64,000 bases of DNA from Haemophilus parainfluenzae. GTDB lineage: Bacteria; Pseudomonadota; Gammaproteobacteria; Enterobacterales; Pasteurellaceae. A model generated the notes under the pieces. The model was not told the DNA's origin, searched no databases, and saw only the letters and a list, made by a program, of their open reading frames with translations. The stretch is from positions 1,347,501 to 1,411,500 of the forward strand of contig NZ_CP063120.1 in assembly GCF_014931395.1 (NCBI RefSeq). The letters are read 5' to 3'. Of this stretch, positions 9,342 to 19,169 are shown piece after piece (position 1 is the first letter of the stretch; each line of letters begins with the position of its first letter). A program made the position numbers and the translations under genes.

Positions 9342-9420
9342 ACTAAAAACAAGTGCTATTTTTAAATAGCCGACATCTATTTTGCTTTCCGAGTAGTGCC
9401 CCAGTGGGGCACTTTTTTTT
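9342..9420 (+). ncRNA. Candidate CRP-activated small RNA, about 79 nt
   Basis: Transcript inferred from the promoter at 9307-9335 to an intrinsic terminator. It has a first hairpin GCTATT-TTTA-AATAGC (9355-9370), a 24-nt single-stranded linker rich in U and C (ATTTTGCTTTCC around 9379-9390), and a terminator AGTGCCCC-AGT-GGGGCACT (9395-9413) with eight T. This matches Hfq/ProQ-type trans-acting small RNAs; the CUUUCC stretch could pair with ribosome-binding sites. I do not recognise the sequence as a named RNA. No start codon with a ribosome site opens a frame in it. Confidence 0.6.
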
Positions 9421-9444
9421 ACCTAATTTTTAGTTGAAGCATAA

Positions 9445-9487
9445 AAAAGTGCAGTCAAAAAACATAAGGTTTTCTGACCGCACTTTT
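9445..9487 (-). terminator. Terminator of the prs operon, built from an uptake-signal pair
   Basis: On the minus strand AAAAGTGCGGTCA pairs with TGACTGCACTTTT around a 17-nt loop, ending in a T run. One arm is a perfect uptake signal and the other has one mismatch. It can also act on the plus strand. Confidence 0.8.
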
Positions 9488-9510
9488 AAAATGAATGTTA
9501 AGTAAAAGAA

Positions 9511-10458
9511 TTATTCAAACATTGCTGAGATAGATTCTTCATTGCTGATACGACGAATTGCTTCAGCCAGCATACTTGAAAGGGTAAGCACTCGAACTTT
9601 GCCAAGCGCTTGCATTTCAGGTGATAGTGGAACAGTATCTGTCACCACGATTTCATCAATGGCATCACTTGCTAAATGTTGTGCTGCTAAACCAGAGAAT
9701 ACCGCGTGAGTCGCATAAGCAAACACGCGTTTTGCACCACGTTCTTTCAATGCTTCAGCTGCTTTACATAATGTACCGCCTGTATCAATCATATCATCTA
9801 CAAGGATACAATCACGATCTGCGACATCCCCGATAATGTGCATAACTTGTGATACATTTGCGCGCGGACGACGTTTATCAATGATCGCCATTTCGGTATC
9901 ATTTAATAATTTCGCTACCGCACGAGCACGAACAACACCACCGATATCCGGAGAAACAACGATCGGATTGACAAGATCTGTTTTCTTCAAGATATCATCA
10001 AGTAGAACCGGTGAACCGAATACGTTATCAACCGGTATATCAAAGAAACCTTGGATTTGTTCTGCGTGTAAGTCACAGGTTAATAATCGGTCAATCCCTA
10101 CGGTTGAAAGTAAATCAGCCACTACTTTTGCGGTGATTGGTACACGAGCAGAACGTACACGGCGATCTTGACGAGCATAACCAAAATAAGGAACAACGGC
10201 AGTAATACGACCAGCAGATGCACGACGTAAAGCATCGACCATGACAATCAATTCCATCAGGTTGTCATTTGTTGGCGCACAGGTAGATTGGATAATAAAT
10301 ACGTCTGCACCACGCACATTTTCATTAATTTGCACTTGGATCTCACCATCGCTAAAGCGTCCAACAGTGGCATCGCCTAATGAAATGTAAAGACGTTCAG
10401 AAATCTTTTTCGCTAGCTCAGGCGTAGCATTTCCAGCAAAGAGTTTAATGTCTGGCAT
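9511..10458 (-). CDS. prs: Ribose-phosphate pyrophosphokinase
   Basis: Makes PRPP from ribose-5-phosphate and ATP for nucleotide, histidine and NAD synthesis. Seen: the flexible loop [16 protein letters not shown] (about residues 96-111), the phosphate region PFFGYARQ-like (VPYFGYARQ), and the PRPP-binding signature [13 protein letters not shown] (about residues 217-229). Length 315 aa is standard. It is the last gene of ispE-prs; its start is 1 bp past the ispE stop, and the order lolB-ispE-prs is the usual gammaproteobacterial one. Confidence 0.97.
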   Translation of the reverse strand: MPDIKLFAGNATPELAKKISERLYISLGDATVGRFSDGEIQVQINENVRGADVFIIQSTCAPTNDNLMELIVMVDALRRASAGRITAVVPYFGYARQDRRVRSARVPITAKVVADLLSTVGIDRLLTCDLHAEQIQGFFDIPVDNVFGSPVLLDDILKKTDLVNPIVVSPDIGGVVRARAVAKLLNDTEMAIIDKRRPRANVSQVMHIIGDVADRDCILVDDMIDTGGTLCKAAEALKERGAKRVFAYATHAVFSGLAAQHLASDAIDEIVVTDTVPLSPEMQALGKVRVLTLSSMLAEAIRRISNEESISAMFE

Positions 10459-10459
10459 T

Positions 10460-11383
10460 TTATATAACCTCAGGTTGAGTGTAGATAGATTGGTTGGTCG
10501 AGAGTTGTTTCAACATCGCATGTAATGGTGAAACGTTTAATCCTTTAGCAACAAAGCCGAAAAATTCCTTCGGTTTTTGTTGGAAAACAGCTTGTGCTGA
10601 TTTTTCATCATCAAATTCAGCAAAAACACAAGCTCCGGTTCCGGTTAATCTGGCTGGTGCATATTGTAGCAACCATAATAGGGCTTTTTCAACTTCTGGA
10701 TATTGAGTTCGTACGACTTTTTCGCAATCGTTTGCAAACGGTTGATTCAGAAGTTCAGCAAGAGATCTTTTTTCTGTATTGCGAGGCAAATCGGGATCGT
10801 TAAAAACTACCGCTGTAGAAATTGCAGTCTCGGGTTTTAGTACTACATAATATTTTTCTTGTAGTTCACAGTATTGGATTTTTTCACCTACGCCTTCTGC
10901 AAAAGCGGCTTGGCCATGAACAAAGATAGGCACATCTGCACCGAGTTTTAGTCCGAGCTCAGCAAGTTCATCAATGGATAAATGGGTTTGCCATAAATAA
11001 TTTAAAGCAAGAAGAGTCGTCGCCGCATTGGATGAACCGCCACCAATACCACCGCCCATTGGCAGAATTTTATCTAAATGAATTGTTGCACCGAGCGTAC
11101 AACCTGTTTTTTCTTGTAGTAGTATCGCTGCACGATAGATTAAATTTTGTTCTAGAGGTAAGCCAGGAATTTCTGGTGTGATGTGGATTTGTTTATCTTG
11201 GCGAATATCAATGGTGAGCCAATCGCCGAAATCAAGAAATTGGAAAAGCGTTTGTAATTCGTGGTAGCCGTTTGGCAGTTTACCGTTTATATAGAGAAAT
11301 AAATTGAGTTTTGCGGGGCTTGGAAAGCGGTTAGGCTTTCCAAGAGAGGTTGAAAGTGCGGTTGAAAAGTGATGTGTTTTCAT
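10460..11383 (-). CDS. ispE: 4-diphosphocytidyl-2-C-methyl-D-erythritol kinase
   Basis: GHMP kinase that phosphorylates CDP-methylerythritol in the MEP isoprenoid pathway. The ATP loop [14 protein letters not shown] is present, as are the N-terminal [11 protein letters not shown] and the C-terminal [12 protein letters not shown] motif. I place the start at 11383, where ATG overlaps the lolB stop as TAATG. An upstream in-frame ATG at 11395 (adding MGVL) would lie inside lolB. An uptake signal lies in its first codons. Length is 307 aa. Confidence 0.94.
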   Translation of the reverse strand: MKTHHFSTALSTSLGKPNRFPSPAKLNLFLYINGKLPNGYHELQTLFQFLDFGDWLTIDIRQDKQIHITPEIPGLPLEQNLIYRAAILLQEKTGCTLGATIHLDKILPMGGGIGGGSSNAATTLLALNYLWQTHLSIDELAELGLKLGADVPIFVHGQAAFAEGVGEKIQYCELQEKYYVVLKPETAISTAVVFNDPDLPRNTEKRSLAELLNQPFANDCEKVVRTQYPEVEKALLWLLQYAPARLTGTGACVFAEFDDEKSAQAVFQQKPKEFFGFVAKGLNVSPLHAMLKQLSTNQSIYTQPEVI

Positions 11384-12006
11384 TAGAACGCCCATTCATC
11401 CACACGAATTTTTAGGGTTTGCGATGTACTTTTGTTCTTTAACAGAATATTTTCAGGCATAGAATTATCTGCGTGATAACTTAAGTAATCGGCTGTCCAT
11501 ATCGAGCCATCAAGTGGGTAGCTAAATTCAGATAAAAGATGATTCGTTCCAACTTGGTAATCTGAATTATCTGCTGGTTGACCTTTTAGCCAATAAGATA
11601 AATGCTCTAATGGCACATCCATTCCGATGATTTCACGTAACAATAATTTGGCATTTTTATCCGATTGCTGATTGCCTTTATTATCTGAAATAGTCATGCC
11701 GTTTGGATGCATCTCCATGGTTAGCGTTGTTTTGCTAATCAGAGAATAAAGTTTTAACTTATAGGCTTTCGGGTTTTGATATTGCCATTCAAAGCGACTC
11801 GAAAAACGCTCTTGTGGACTAATATAACCAATTTGTCCTTTTGTGCTATAAGATTGAATTTGTTTGATTTTTTTGAGGTGCTGTTGCCACGTAATATCGT
11901 TTTTATCGATATGCTGAACATCTGTTGGGCGCTCTGCATCAAGAGTACAAGCGGATAAGATCACACTGGCAAGTACAGGCGCGAGAAGCGATTTTAATAA
12001 TTTCAT
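11383..12006 (-). CDS. lolB: Outer-membrane lipoprotein insertion protein LolB
   Basis: Receives lipoproteins from LolA and inserts them into the outer membrane. It is itself a lipoprotein: signal peptide with lipobox LSAC near residues 17-20. The body has the LolA/LolB half-barrel pattern, with [18 protein letters not shown] and [14 protein letters not shown]. Length 207 aa is typical. lolA, its partner, lies elsewhere in this window at 21996. Confidence 0.93.
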   Translation of the reverse strand: MKLLKSLLAPVLASVILSACTLDAERPTDVQHIDKNDITWQQHLKKIKQIQSYSTKGQIGYISPQERFSSRFEWQYQNPKAYKLKLYSLISKTTLTMEMHPNGMTISDNKGNQQSDKNAKLLLREIIGMDVPLEHLSYWLKGQPADNSDYQVGTNHLLSEFSYPLDGSIWTADYLSYHADNSMPENILLKNKSTSQTLKIRVDEWAF

Positions 12007-12070
12007 AACAAAATATTTACTAAAAAATTGTACATATTGTAAGGGTTAGTTTACTTTTAGTAAAGCTGGA

Positions 12071-13315
12071 TTAAGCATTTAGGCGAGTTTTCTCTGCTTT
12101 CACCGCGGCAATTCTTCGACGCGTTAATTCATCTCGAATGCCTTGTTTTTCAAAACCATCTGCAATGACTTGCTGTACATCAACAGCAAGGGCAGCTTGA
12201 TAAAGCGCTTTGAGATAATCAATTTGCGGGTATTCTTTATTTTCAAAACCAGTCCGCCCGCGAGTATCAGATAAACATACTAATAAAAACTCTTCAAAGC
12301 GTTGTGGTTTACGCCAAACATCAAACGTATTAAAGAGTTTCACCACTGTTTCAGGACGAAGCTCTAAGGCTTTATGCACATGCGTGTGATATTCACAAGT
12401 TAATTCGGCTAGCTCTTGAAGATAATTCGGCACTCTAAGACGTTTGCATAATGAACGAGTCGGTTTAATCCCCGCTTTTTCATGACCATGATGACTTGGC
12501 CAATTCTCTTTGGGTGTAAGGGCTTTACCTAGATCGTGACAAATTGCTGCAAAACGAACCGCACTTTTATTCAAGTCGGTATTTTCAGTAAGTTTAACTG
12601 CTTGTTGTAACACAAGCATGGTGTGAATAAAACTGTCAATTTCAGGATGGTATTTGGCTGGATTCGGTACGCCATCTAAGGCGGCAATCTCAGGGAAAAG
12701 TATTTTGAGTGCGCCGACTTGATGTAGCGTTTCAAAATAAATTTCAGGATGCGGTTCGTTTAATGCTTTTTCCGTTTCCATCCAAACACGCTCAGCCGTT
12801 AGGTGGGCGAGCTCACCTTGTTCAGTGAGTTCAACCATTAATTTAAGGGTTTCTTCGGCAATAGAAAAACCTAAATGATGAAAGCGAGCCGCAAAGCGTG
12901 CGACACGCAATACACGAAGTGGATCTTCAGAAAATGCAGGTGAAATATGACGTAAAATACGTTGGTGAATATCTTCTACACCATGATAAGGATCGTGCAG
13001 CTTGCCATCTTTGTCTTGTGCAATAGCATTGATAGTAAGATCTCGGCGAATTAAATCTTGTTCAAGCGTAATCTCATCTGAAAAATCACAAATAAATCCG
13101 GTGTAACCTTTACCTGATTTTTGTTCTGTACGAGCAAGTGCATATTCTTCATGGTTTTCAGGATTGAGAAAAACGGGGAAGTCTTTGCCAACTTGTTGGT
13201 AACCTTGAGCTAACAAAATTTCTGGTGTCGCTCCGACGACAACCCAGTCACGATCTTTAATCGGCAAACCTAGAAGTTGATCACGTACTGCACCTCCGAC
13301 AAGATAAATTTCCAT
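12071..13315 (-). CDS. cca: Multifunctional CCA tRNA nucleotidyltransferase
   Basis: Adds or repairs the 3'-CCA of tRNAs. N-terminal nucleotidyltransferase motifs are [12 protein letters not shown] and DRDWVVVG; the [10 protein letters not shown] block and the ARFAARF neck follow. A C-terminal HD domain is seen in [14 protein letters not shown], so this is the bacterial form with phosphohydrolase activity. Length 414 aa matches E. coli. It stands alone between lolB and the SH3 protein. Confidence 0.96.
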   Translation of the reverse strand: MEIYLVGGAVRDQLLGLPIKDRDWVVVGATPEILLAQGYQQVGKDFPVFLNPENHEEYALARTEQKSGKGYTGFICDFSDEITLEQDLIRRDLTINAIAQDKDGKLHDPYHGVEDIHQRILRHISPAFSEDPLRVLRVARFAARFHHLGFSIAEETLKLMVELTEQGELAHLTAERVWMETEKALNEPHPEIYFETLHQVGALKILFPEIAALDGVPNPAKYHPEIDSFIHTMLVLQQAVKLTENTDLNKSAVRFAAICHDLGKALTPKENWPSHHGHEKAGIKPTRSLCKRLRVPNYLQELAELTCEYHTHVHKALELRPETVVKLFNTFDVWRKPQRFEEFLLVCLSDTRGRTGFENKEYPQIDYLKALYQAALAVDVQQVIADGFEKQGIRDELTRRRIAAVKAEKTRLNA

Positions 13316-13376
13316 TTTTCTCTCCCATCAAAATATAAAGAAAAGGTAGGCAAAAGCCTACCTCAATGATGAATCA

Positions 13377-13985
13377 TTACCAGCTATCACGGCGTTTACG
13401 TCTAGGTAAAATGTGAGGTAATACAAGACCGATTAACAAACCTACGCCTAACACGGAACCGCCATAAATAAACCATTGAATTGCAATTTCGCGTTTATTA
13501 GCATCAAGCATCGCTTCTAAATCACGATTTTTATTTTTCGTCATTTCTAATTCACGTTTAAGTTGTGAATTTTGTTCAAGCAATTCACTGCTTTGTTGTT
13601 CGGCTTGTTTGCTACGACGTTGAATTTCGTTTGTACGTTGTTGCCAATCTGAATCGACGCGATTCAGTTTTAAGGTTAGCTCTTGAACCTGTGCTTTTAA
13701 TTTTGGATTTTCTTCACGGCTACTTGGTGTAGTACTTAGTTCAGAAGTTAAAATCCAAGCTTCGCGATTTTTATTATCACGAATCAGGGTGTATTTTCCT
13801 TGTTGTTCCAAGACTGTTACCGCTTCGCCAGATTGGATAGCACCTGCGATCTTAAATTGATCACCTGCACCACGACGTAAATAGGTGTTCAGATTTTCTG
13901 TCACATATTGCGTTTCAGCTTGTACTGTTCCAATGGTTGAACCCAATAGAACACAAGAAAATAAAAGTTTGCTCACTTTTGACAT
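13377..13985 (-). CDS. SH3-domain membrane protein, TIGR04211 family (YgiM-like)
   Basis: Signal peptide (MSKVSKLLFSCVLLG..., cleavage likely after TVQA), a bacterial SH3 domain (residues about 25-85), a long coiled coil (about 95-165), one C-terminal membrane helix (IQWFIYGGSVLGVGLLIGLVL, split here as residues about 170-190) and a basic tail. I chose the start at 13985 because AGGA lies 7 bp upstream; longer in-frame starts at 14006 and 14045 lack that. Envelope role unknown. The gene beyond, on its upstream side, is the phosphate transporter pair. Confidence 0.82.
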   Translation of the reverse strand: MSKVSKLLFSCVLLGSTIGTVQAETQYVTENLNTYLRRGAGDQFKIAGAIQSGEAVTVLEQQGKYTLIRDNKNREAWILTSELSTTPSSREENPKLKAQVQELTLKLNRVDSDWQQRTNEIQRRSKQAEQQSSELLEQNSQLKRELEMTKNKNRDLEAMLDANKREIAIQWFIYGGSVLGVGLLIGLVLPHILPRRKRRDSW

Positions 13986-14059
13986 AATACTTCCTAGACT
14001 CATGAAGAGAGTGCGGTCGGAAAATGAAATGAAAAATAACCGCACTTTTAATAATTATA

Positions 14060-15322
14060 CTAGTGGAAAATCGCGCGAAGGATGTAGAAAATCACAATCG
14101 CAAAGAATGCACCAGCAGGTAACGTTACAACCCATGAACTAATGATGTTACGGATAACCGTTAAGTTAAGTGCTGCAATACCACGTGCGAAACCGATACC
14201 TAAGATTGCGCCCACTAAAGTTTGCGTAGTGGAGATAGGTAAACCGGTACCTGATGCCACAACAACAGTCATCGCAGTTGCAAATTGTGCAGCAAAACCA
14301 CGGCTAGGGGTTAAATCAGTAATACCTGATCCTACGGTTGCCATCACTTTTTGTCCCATTGCGATAAGACCAACGGCGATACCTAATGCTCCTAAAGGTA
14401 AAATCCACCAAGCTAAATCACCACCACTCAGGATTTTCCCGCCATTTTGCACGATTGATACTACAGAAGAAAGCGGACCAATTGCATTGGCTACGTCATT
14501 AGAACCATGCGCGAATGCCATTGCACAAGCGGTTAGAAGCATTAAGATACTAAAAATCTTTTCTACTGAACCGAACGATCCTTTTCTTGCTTTTGCTGTA
14601 AAGGTGTTACTGCGGAAGTAAAAATGACAGAAAATCATACCAACAACGCTGATAAGCAGTGAAATAACGAGAGTTTCATTGTTAGAAAGATTTAAACCAA
14701 CGTGTTTTAAACCTTTCGCCATGGTAACGATACAAAGTACGAATACGGTAATTGCCATGTAGTAAGGACCGTATTTTTGTGCGTTTTTCAGCGGTTCTTC
14801 TGTATCGAAAATGAGTTTCTGGATACTAGCAAAGATGGTATAAGCTAAAAGCCCAGCAATCACGGGGGTGATAAACCAGCTTCCAACAATTCCACCGATA
14901 GTAGACCAGTCAACAGAACTTGGACCAATCGTAACACAAGCGAAACCAATTAAGGCCCCGATGATGGTATGAGTACCCGAAACAGGCCAACCCATTTTGG
15001 TGGCGATAAACAACCAAGCACCCGATGCAAAGAGAGCAGAAAGCATCCCTAATGCCAATACATCAGGCATCTCGACAAATTGAGTGGGGTCGATTACACC
15101 ACTTTTGATGGTTTCAGTTACTTCACCGCCGGCTAAATAAGCTCCGGCAGATTCAAAAATGAGGGCAATAATAATCGCTTGTTTAGCGGTAATAGTACCC
15201 GAACCAACCGAGGTGCCCATTGAGTTTGATACGTCGTTGGCACCAATACCAAATGCCATAAAAAAACCGAATACCGCGGTAATTAAGACTAACCACGAAC
15301 CGTATGCATTAATAATTTCCAT
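14060..15322 (-). CDS. pitA: Low-affinity inorganic phosphate transporter, PiT family
   Basis: Proton-coupled metal-phosphate symporter in the inner membrane. The two inverted PiT signatures are visible: GIGANDVSNSMGTSVGSGT near residue 26 and AFAHGSNDVANAIGPL near residue 267, with about ten hydrophobic segments between and around them. Length is 420 aa. The DUF47 gene lies 35 bp upstream on the same strand, the usual PhoU-like accessory pairing. Confidence 0.92.
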   Translation of the reverse strand: MEIINAYGSWLVLITAVFGFFMAFGIGANDVSNSMGTSVGSGTITAKQAIIIALIFESAGAYLAGGEVTETIKSGVIDPTQFVEMPDVLALGMLSALFASGAWLFIATKMGWPVSGTHTIIGALIGFACVTIGPSSVDWSTIGGIVGSWFITPVIAGLLAYTIFASIQKLIFDTEEPLKNAQKYGPYYMAITVFVLCIVTMAKGLKHVGLNLSNNETLVISLLISVVGMIFCHFYFRSNTFTAKARKGSFGSVEKIFSILMLLTACAMAFAHGSNDVANAIGPLSSVVSIVQNGGKILSGGDLAWWILPLGALGIAVGLIAMGQKVMATVGSGITDLTPSRGFAAQFATAMTVVVASGTGLPISTTQTLVGAILGIGFARGIAALNLTVIRNIISSWVVTLPAGAFFAIVIFYILRAIFH

Positions 15323-15357
15323 AGTGATTTCCTATGTTGTAGTTAATGTCGTCAAAA

Positions 15358-16038
15358 TTAGGAACGGGCTAGCATCAATTCAATGCGAGATCCAACACGT
15401 TGAGCTTGATCGGCTAATACGCCTACCCATTCGATGATTTTATATAAGAACATCACATCAATAGGGTTATAACGACTTTCAATCGTGTAGAGCATTTTGC
15501 GCAATTTAATTTGCATTTGATCTGTATCATCTTCAATGCTGTCTAGCTCTTGAATCATATGGTTCACTAAATTTAATTCACGGCCTTTAAAACCGGTTTC
15601 AAGTAGTTTATCCATTTCTTCAATCACTAAATGAGCTTGATGAATAGAATCTAAACTACGTTGAACATAATGTAAAAATTCTTCCTGCATTTCTTCAGGA
15701 ATACCAAATTGGCGACCGATCATTCGGCCAGCAATGTCTTTAGCATAGTTAGCCAATTTGTCTTGTTGGGTGACTAATTCGAGTAAATCGGTACGATCAA
15801 TGGGTAAAAATAAACCGCGAGGCAATTTCAAACGGATTTCGCGTTTTAAACTATCTGCTTCACGTTCACATTGAGAAATATCTAGACGTGTTTTTTCTGC
15901 ATCATCCCATTGTTTTACAAAGGTATGTTGGAAGAATGGAATTAATAAATCACAACATTCAGTTACTTTGTCAGAATGTTTCTGCAGTGGTTTTAAAGGA
16001 GAATGGGCAAATAATCCGAGAATATTATTCATTGCCAT
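15358..16038 (-). CDS. DUF47/TIGR00153 family PhoU-like protein
   Basis: All-helical protein of the PhoU-related DUF47 family, commonly encoded beside PiT transporters and thought to modulate them. Characteristic stretches are FFQHTFVKQWDDAEKTRLDI and EADSLKREIRLKLPRGLFLP. Start placed at ATG 16038 (226 aa), with GGAG about 12 bp upstream; a TTG further up would add MLWSKTP without support. It is probably cotranscribed with pitA. Confidence 0.87.
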   Translation of the reverse strand: MAMNNILGLFAHSPLKPLQKHSDKVTECCDLLIPFFQHTFVKQWDDAEKTRLDISQCEREADSLKREIRLKLPRGLFLPIDRTDLLELVTQQDKLANYAKDIAGRMIGRQFGIPEEMQEEFLHYVQRSLDSIHQAHLVIEEMDKLLETGFKGRELNLVNHMIQELDSIEDDTDQMQIKLRKMLYTIESRYNPIDVMFLYKIIEWVGVLADQAQRVGSRIELMLARS

Positions 16039-16176
16039 AGGTGTTTTACTCCATAACAAGGGTTAAAATTTCGGTTGCATATTACCTGATTTTATAAGGA
16101 AATACACGAAAAAGATCTTGATTTGTATAAAATTATCTGTATATTTAAACAGTTAAAATTGATAAGGAAAAATAAA

Positions 16177-17199
16177 ATGAGTAATGAAGTTGAATTAAAG
16201 CTTGCAGTCACCTCTGATGCTTTTGATACCTTAAAAACACATCTCAATCAATTCAAAATCTTAGAACAAAATACAGTCTTTCTGGGAAATACCTATTTCG
16301 ATTATCCCGATCATTTTTTGGCTAAACAAAAAATGGGATTGCGTATTCGTCAGGAAAATAATGATTTTACACTCACTTTAAAAACAGACGGAAAAGTGGT
16401 TGGCGGATTGCATAGCCGTCCAGAATACAATTTATCTATACCTGATAATTCAATACCCACAACGGAACAATTAACCTCATTGTATCCATTTGAAAACTTA
16501 CCTTCTGCTACATTACAACCGATTTTCTCAACAGATTTTAACCGCACTTTTTGGTTGATTACGTTTGGTGCATCAAAAATTGAAGTTGCTTTTGATCAAG
16601 GGAAAATTTTATCAGGGGAAAAAACACAGCCTATTTGTGAAATTGAATTCGAATTAAAAGAAGGGCTTGTTTCAGATCTTTTCCATTTTGTCTCACTTTT
16701 ACCTTTTGAACAGGATGTTTATTTTAGTTCAGCAAGCAAAGCAAAACGCGGCTATCAATTAGGCAGCAAACCACTGTTGATTGATTGGTTAAATAAATGG
16801 CGTGATTTCTTAAAAGAAGAACGTGAGGGAAGTACAGTAGATTCTCGCCAGAAATTGAGTGCTGTCATGAAAATGGAGCAGCAATTAATTGAAGAAACGC
16901 TTTCATTCCCAACAGATGTATTTGCTTTCGATTTTATGAAAACCGTTGAACGTGTCGGCGCATTTTTCAATCTCTATCATTACTATGATGACAACAAAGC
17001 CTTGTTTGAAAAGCTAGAAGAAAATCGAGCAAATGAGTTATTAGCAAGTAATCAGTTTTTCCTAAATGAAATTAAAGGCTTGATTACCTTTCATAGTGAG
17101 ACAAAAGATAATGTTCAAACTATTGAAAAGTTAAAAGCATTATTAAAGAGTCGTGCGTATTTTGAAAGAATGCTTGGCTTAATGATGTTGATGGCGTAA
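16177..17199 (+). CDS. CYTH domain-containing protein (inorganic triphosphatase YgiF-like)
   Basis: The N-terminal ExExK signature is present (NEVELKL, residues 3-9), followed by the CYTH tunnel pattern (RIRQEN, TLKTDGK, EIEFELKEG). This predicts hydrolysis of inorganic triphosphate. The remaining 130 residues are helical where YgiF has a CHAD domain. At 340 aa it is about 90 aa shorter than E. coli YgiF, so the CHAD part is reduced or divergent. The start at 16177 has AAGG upstream; the frame extends 54 bp further up without a ribosome site. An uptake signal lies inside the gene near 16542. Confidence 0.82.
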   Translation: MSNEVELKLAVTSDAFDTLKTHLNQFKILEQNTVFLGNTYFDYPDHFLAKQKMGLRIRQENNDFTLTLKTDGKVVGGLHSRPEYNLSIPDNSIPTTEQLTSLYPFENLPSATLQPIFSTDFNRTFWLITFGASKIEVAFDQGKILSGEKTQPICEIEFELKEGLVSDLFHFVSLLPFEQDVYFSSASKAKRGYQLGSKPLLIDWLNKWRDFLKEEREGSTVDSRQKLSAVMKMEQQLIEETLSFPTDVFAFDFMKTVERVGAFFNLYHYYDDNKALFEKLEENRANELLASNQFFLNEIKGLITFHSETKDNVQTIEKLKALLKSRAYFERMLGLMMLMA

Positions 17200-17225
17200 A
17201 ACGGGTTCTCTAAAGGATAGTAAAA

Positions 17226-18605
17226 ATGGCAAAAGCTCCTAAAACCGCTTATGTATGTAATGATTGTGGCGCGGAATTTTCGCGCTGGCAAGGGCAATGT
17301 TCTGCCTGTAAAGCGTGGAATACGATTAGTGAAGTGCGGTTAATTTCAGCCTCGAATTCTACAAAAAATGATCGTTTTAGTGGTTATGCAGGAGAAACTC
17401 GCGCAAAAATCCAAACGCTTTCTGAAATTAGTTTACAAGAAACACCGCGTTTCACCAGTGGATTTAAAGAATTAGATCGCGTATTAGGCGGCGGGATCGT
17501 ACCAGGAAGTGCCATTTTAATTGGTGGGCATCCTGGTGCAGGTAAAAGTACTTTGTTACTTCAAGTGATGTGCGGATTAGCGAAAAACATGACCGCACTT
17601 TATGTGACGGGGGAAGAGTCACTTCAACAAGTGGCGATGCGAGCTAATCGCTTAAATCTACCGACAGATAAATTAAATATGTTATCTGAAACCTCCGTCG
17701 AGCAAATTTGTAATCTAGCGGATCAGCTGAAACCTCAAATTATCGTAGTAGACTCGATCCAGGTTATGCATCTTTCGGATATTCAATCTTCTCCAGGAAG
17801 TGTGGCACAAGTGCGTGAATGTGCCTCTTTCCTGACTCGTTATGCGAAAACTCGACAGGTTGCTATCATTATGGTTGGACATGTCACCAAAGACGGCACC
17901 CTTGCAGGTCCGAAAGTATTGGAGCATGCCATTGACTGTTCGTTGTTACTAGAAGGCGAAGCGGATTCCCGTTTCCGTACGTTACGTAGCCATAAAAACC
18001 GTTTTGGTGCGGTGAATGAGCTAGGTGTATTTGGTATGACAGAGCAAGGTTTGCGTGAGGTGAAAAATCCATCGGCAATTTTCTTAAGTCGAGGCGATGA
18101 ACAAACACCAGGTAGTTCGGTCATGGTACTTTGGGAAGGAACGCGTCCGCTTTTAGTGGAAATTCAAGCGTTGGTGGATCATTCCATGCTTGCAAATCCT
18201 CGTCGTGTGGCGGTAGGGTTAGAGCAAAATCGTTTAGCCTTATTGCTTGCGGTATTGCATCGTCATGGTGGACTGCAAATGTCGGATCAAGATGTTTTTG
18301 TGAATGTCGTTGGTGGTGTAAAAGTCGGGGAAACAGGCGCGGATCTTGCGTTATTGCTTGCGTTAATTTCGAGTTTCCGTAATCGCCCACTACCACAAGA
18401 TTTAGTTGTCTTTGGTGAAGTAGGGTTAGCGGGTGAAATTCGCCCGGTGACCAGTGGTCAAGAACGTATTAGTGAAGCGGCAAAGCATGGTTTTAAACGC
18501 GCGATTGTGCCTTTTGCCAACAAGCCGAAAAGTGCGGTCGAAAATATGGAAGTTTTTACGGTGAAAAAACTCGCTGATGCGCTCGCTATTTTGGATAATT
18601 TCTAA
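17226..18605 (+). CDS. radA: DNA repair protein RadA (Sms)
   Basis: RecA-like branch-migration helicase for recombination intermediates. Order: N-terminal C4 zinc finger (CNDCGAEFSRWQGQCSAC), Walker A GGHPGAGKSTL, Walker B IIVVDSIQ, the RadA-specific KNRFG motif (SHKNRFGAV), and a C-terminal Lon-like domain (GGVKVGETGADLALLLAL). 459 aa, full length. An uptake signal lies near 17590, and a core AAGTGCGGT appears again near 17333 and 18530. Confidence 0.96.
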   Translation: MAKAPKTAYVCNDCGAEFSRWQGQCSACKAWNTISEVRLISASNSTKNDRFSGYAGETRAKIQTLSEISLQETPRFTSGFKELDRVLGGGIVPGSAILIGGHPGAGKSTLLLQVMCGLAKNMTALYVTGEESLQQVAMRANRLNLPTDKLNMLSETSVEQICNLADQLKPQIIVVDSIQVMHLSDIQSSPGSVAQVRECASFLTRYAKTRQVAIIMVGHVTKDGTLAGPKVLEHAIDCSLLLEGEADSRFRTLRSHKNRFGAVNELGVFGMTEQGLREVKNPSAIFLSRGDEQTPGSSVMVLWEGTRPLLVEIQALVDHSMLANPRRVAVGLEQNRLALLLAVLHRHGGLQMSDQDVFVNVVGGVKVGETGADLALLLALISSFRNRPLPQDLVVFGEVGLAGEIRPVTSGQERISEAAKHGFKRAIVPFANKPKSAVENMEVFTVKKLADALAILDNF

Positions 18606-18687
18606 AAAAACGTTGTCCTATTGTTGTCTGATTACTGAAAGTTTTTGATAAATTAGATAGAATATGCGCCGTACATAAGGAAAGGTT

Positions 18688-19167
18688 ATGGAAAAGAAAT
18701 TAAATAAAGCGTTGGATAGCATTGATATCAAAATCTTAAATGAATTACAACGCAACGGTAAAATCTCTAATATCGATTTATCAAAGAAAGTTGGGTTATC
18801 GCCAACGCCTTGTTTAGAAAGGGTAAAACGCCTAGAAAAACAAGGTGTGATTATGGGCTATCGCGCACTACTAAATCCTGAATTACTGGATGCACCTTTA
18901 TTGGTGATCGTTGAAATCACGCTTGTGCGTGGTAAACCGGATGTTTTCGAAGAGTTTAATGCTGCGATTCAAGCACTTGATGAAATTCTCGAATGTCATT
19001 TGGTATCAGGTGATTTCGATTATTTACTCAAAACACGTGTAGCTGATATGGCGGCATATCGAAAATTATTGGGTACCACCTTATTGCGCTTACCCGGTGT
19101 GAATGACACCCGAACTTATGTCGTCATGGAAGAAGTGAAACAAACTAATTATCTCGTACTAAAATAA
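18688..19167 (+). CDS. lrp: Leucine-responsive regulatory protein
   Basis: AsnC/Lrp-family regulator: N-terminal helix-turn-helix (LNELQRNGKISNIDLSKKVG, with recognition helix SPTPCLERVKRLE), then a RAM ligand-binding domain (GDFDYLLKTRVADMAAYRKLL). The 159 aa and close match to enterobacterial Lrp support the name over other AsnC paralogues. AAGGAAAGG lies upstream. ftsK follows after 2 bp, an arrangement known in several gammaproteobacteria. Confidence 0.93.
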   Translation: MEKKLNKALDSIDIKILNELQRNGKISNIDLSKKVGLSPTPCLERVKRLEKQGVIMGYRALLNPELLDAPLLVIVEITLVRGKPDVFEEFNAAIQALDEILECHLVSGDFDYLLKTRVADMAAYRKLLGTTLLRLPGVNDTRTYVVMEEVKQTNYLVLK

Positions 19168-19169
19168 AA

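Noticed and set aside
13385..14045. Longer 222-aa version of the SH3 protein
   Set aside because: The extra N-terminus would bury the signal peptide and crosses an uptake signal; the ATG at 13985 has the ribosome site.
14142..14621. 159-aa open frame antisense to pitA
   Set aside because: Lies wholly within a well-supported membrane transporter gene; composition is that of a reverse-frame shadow.
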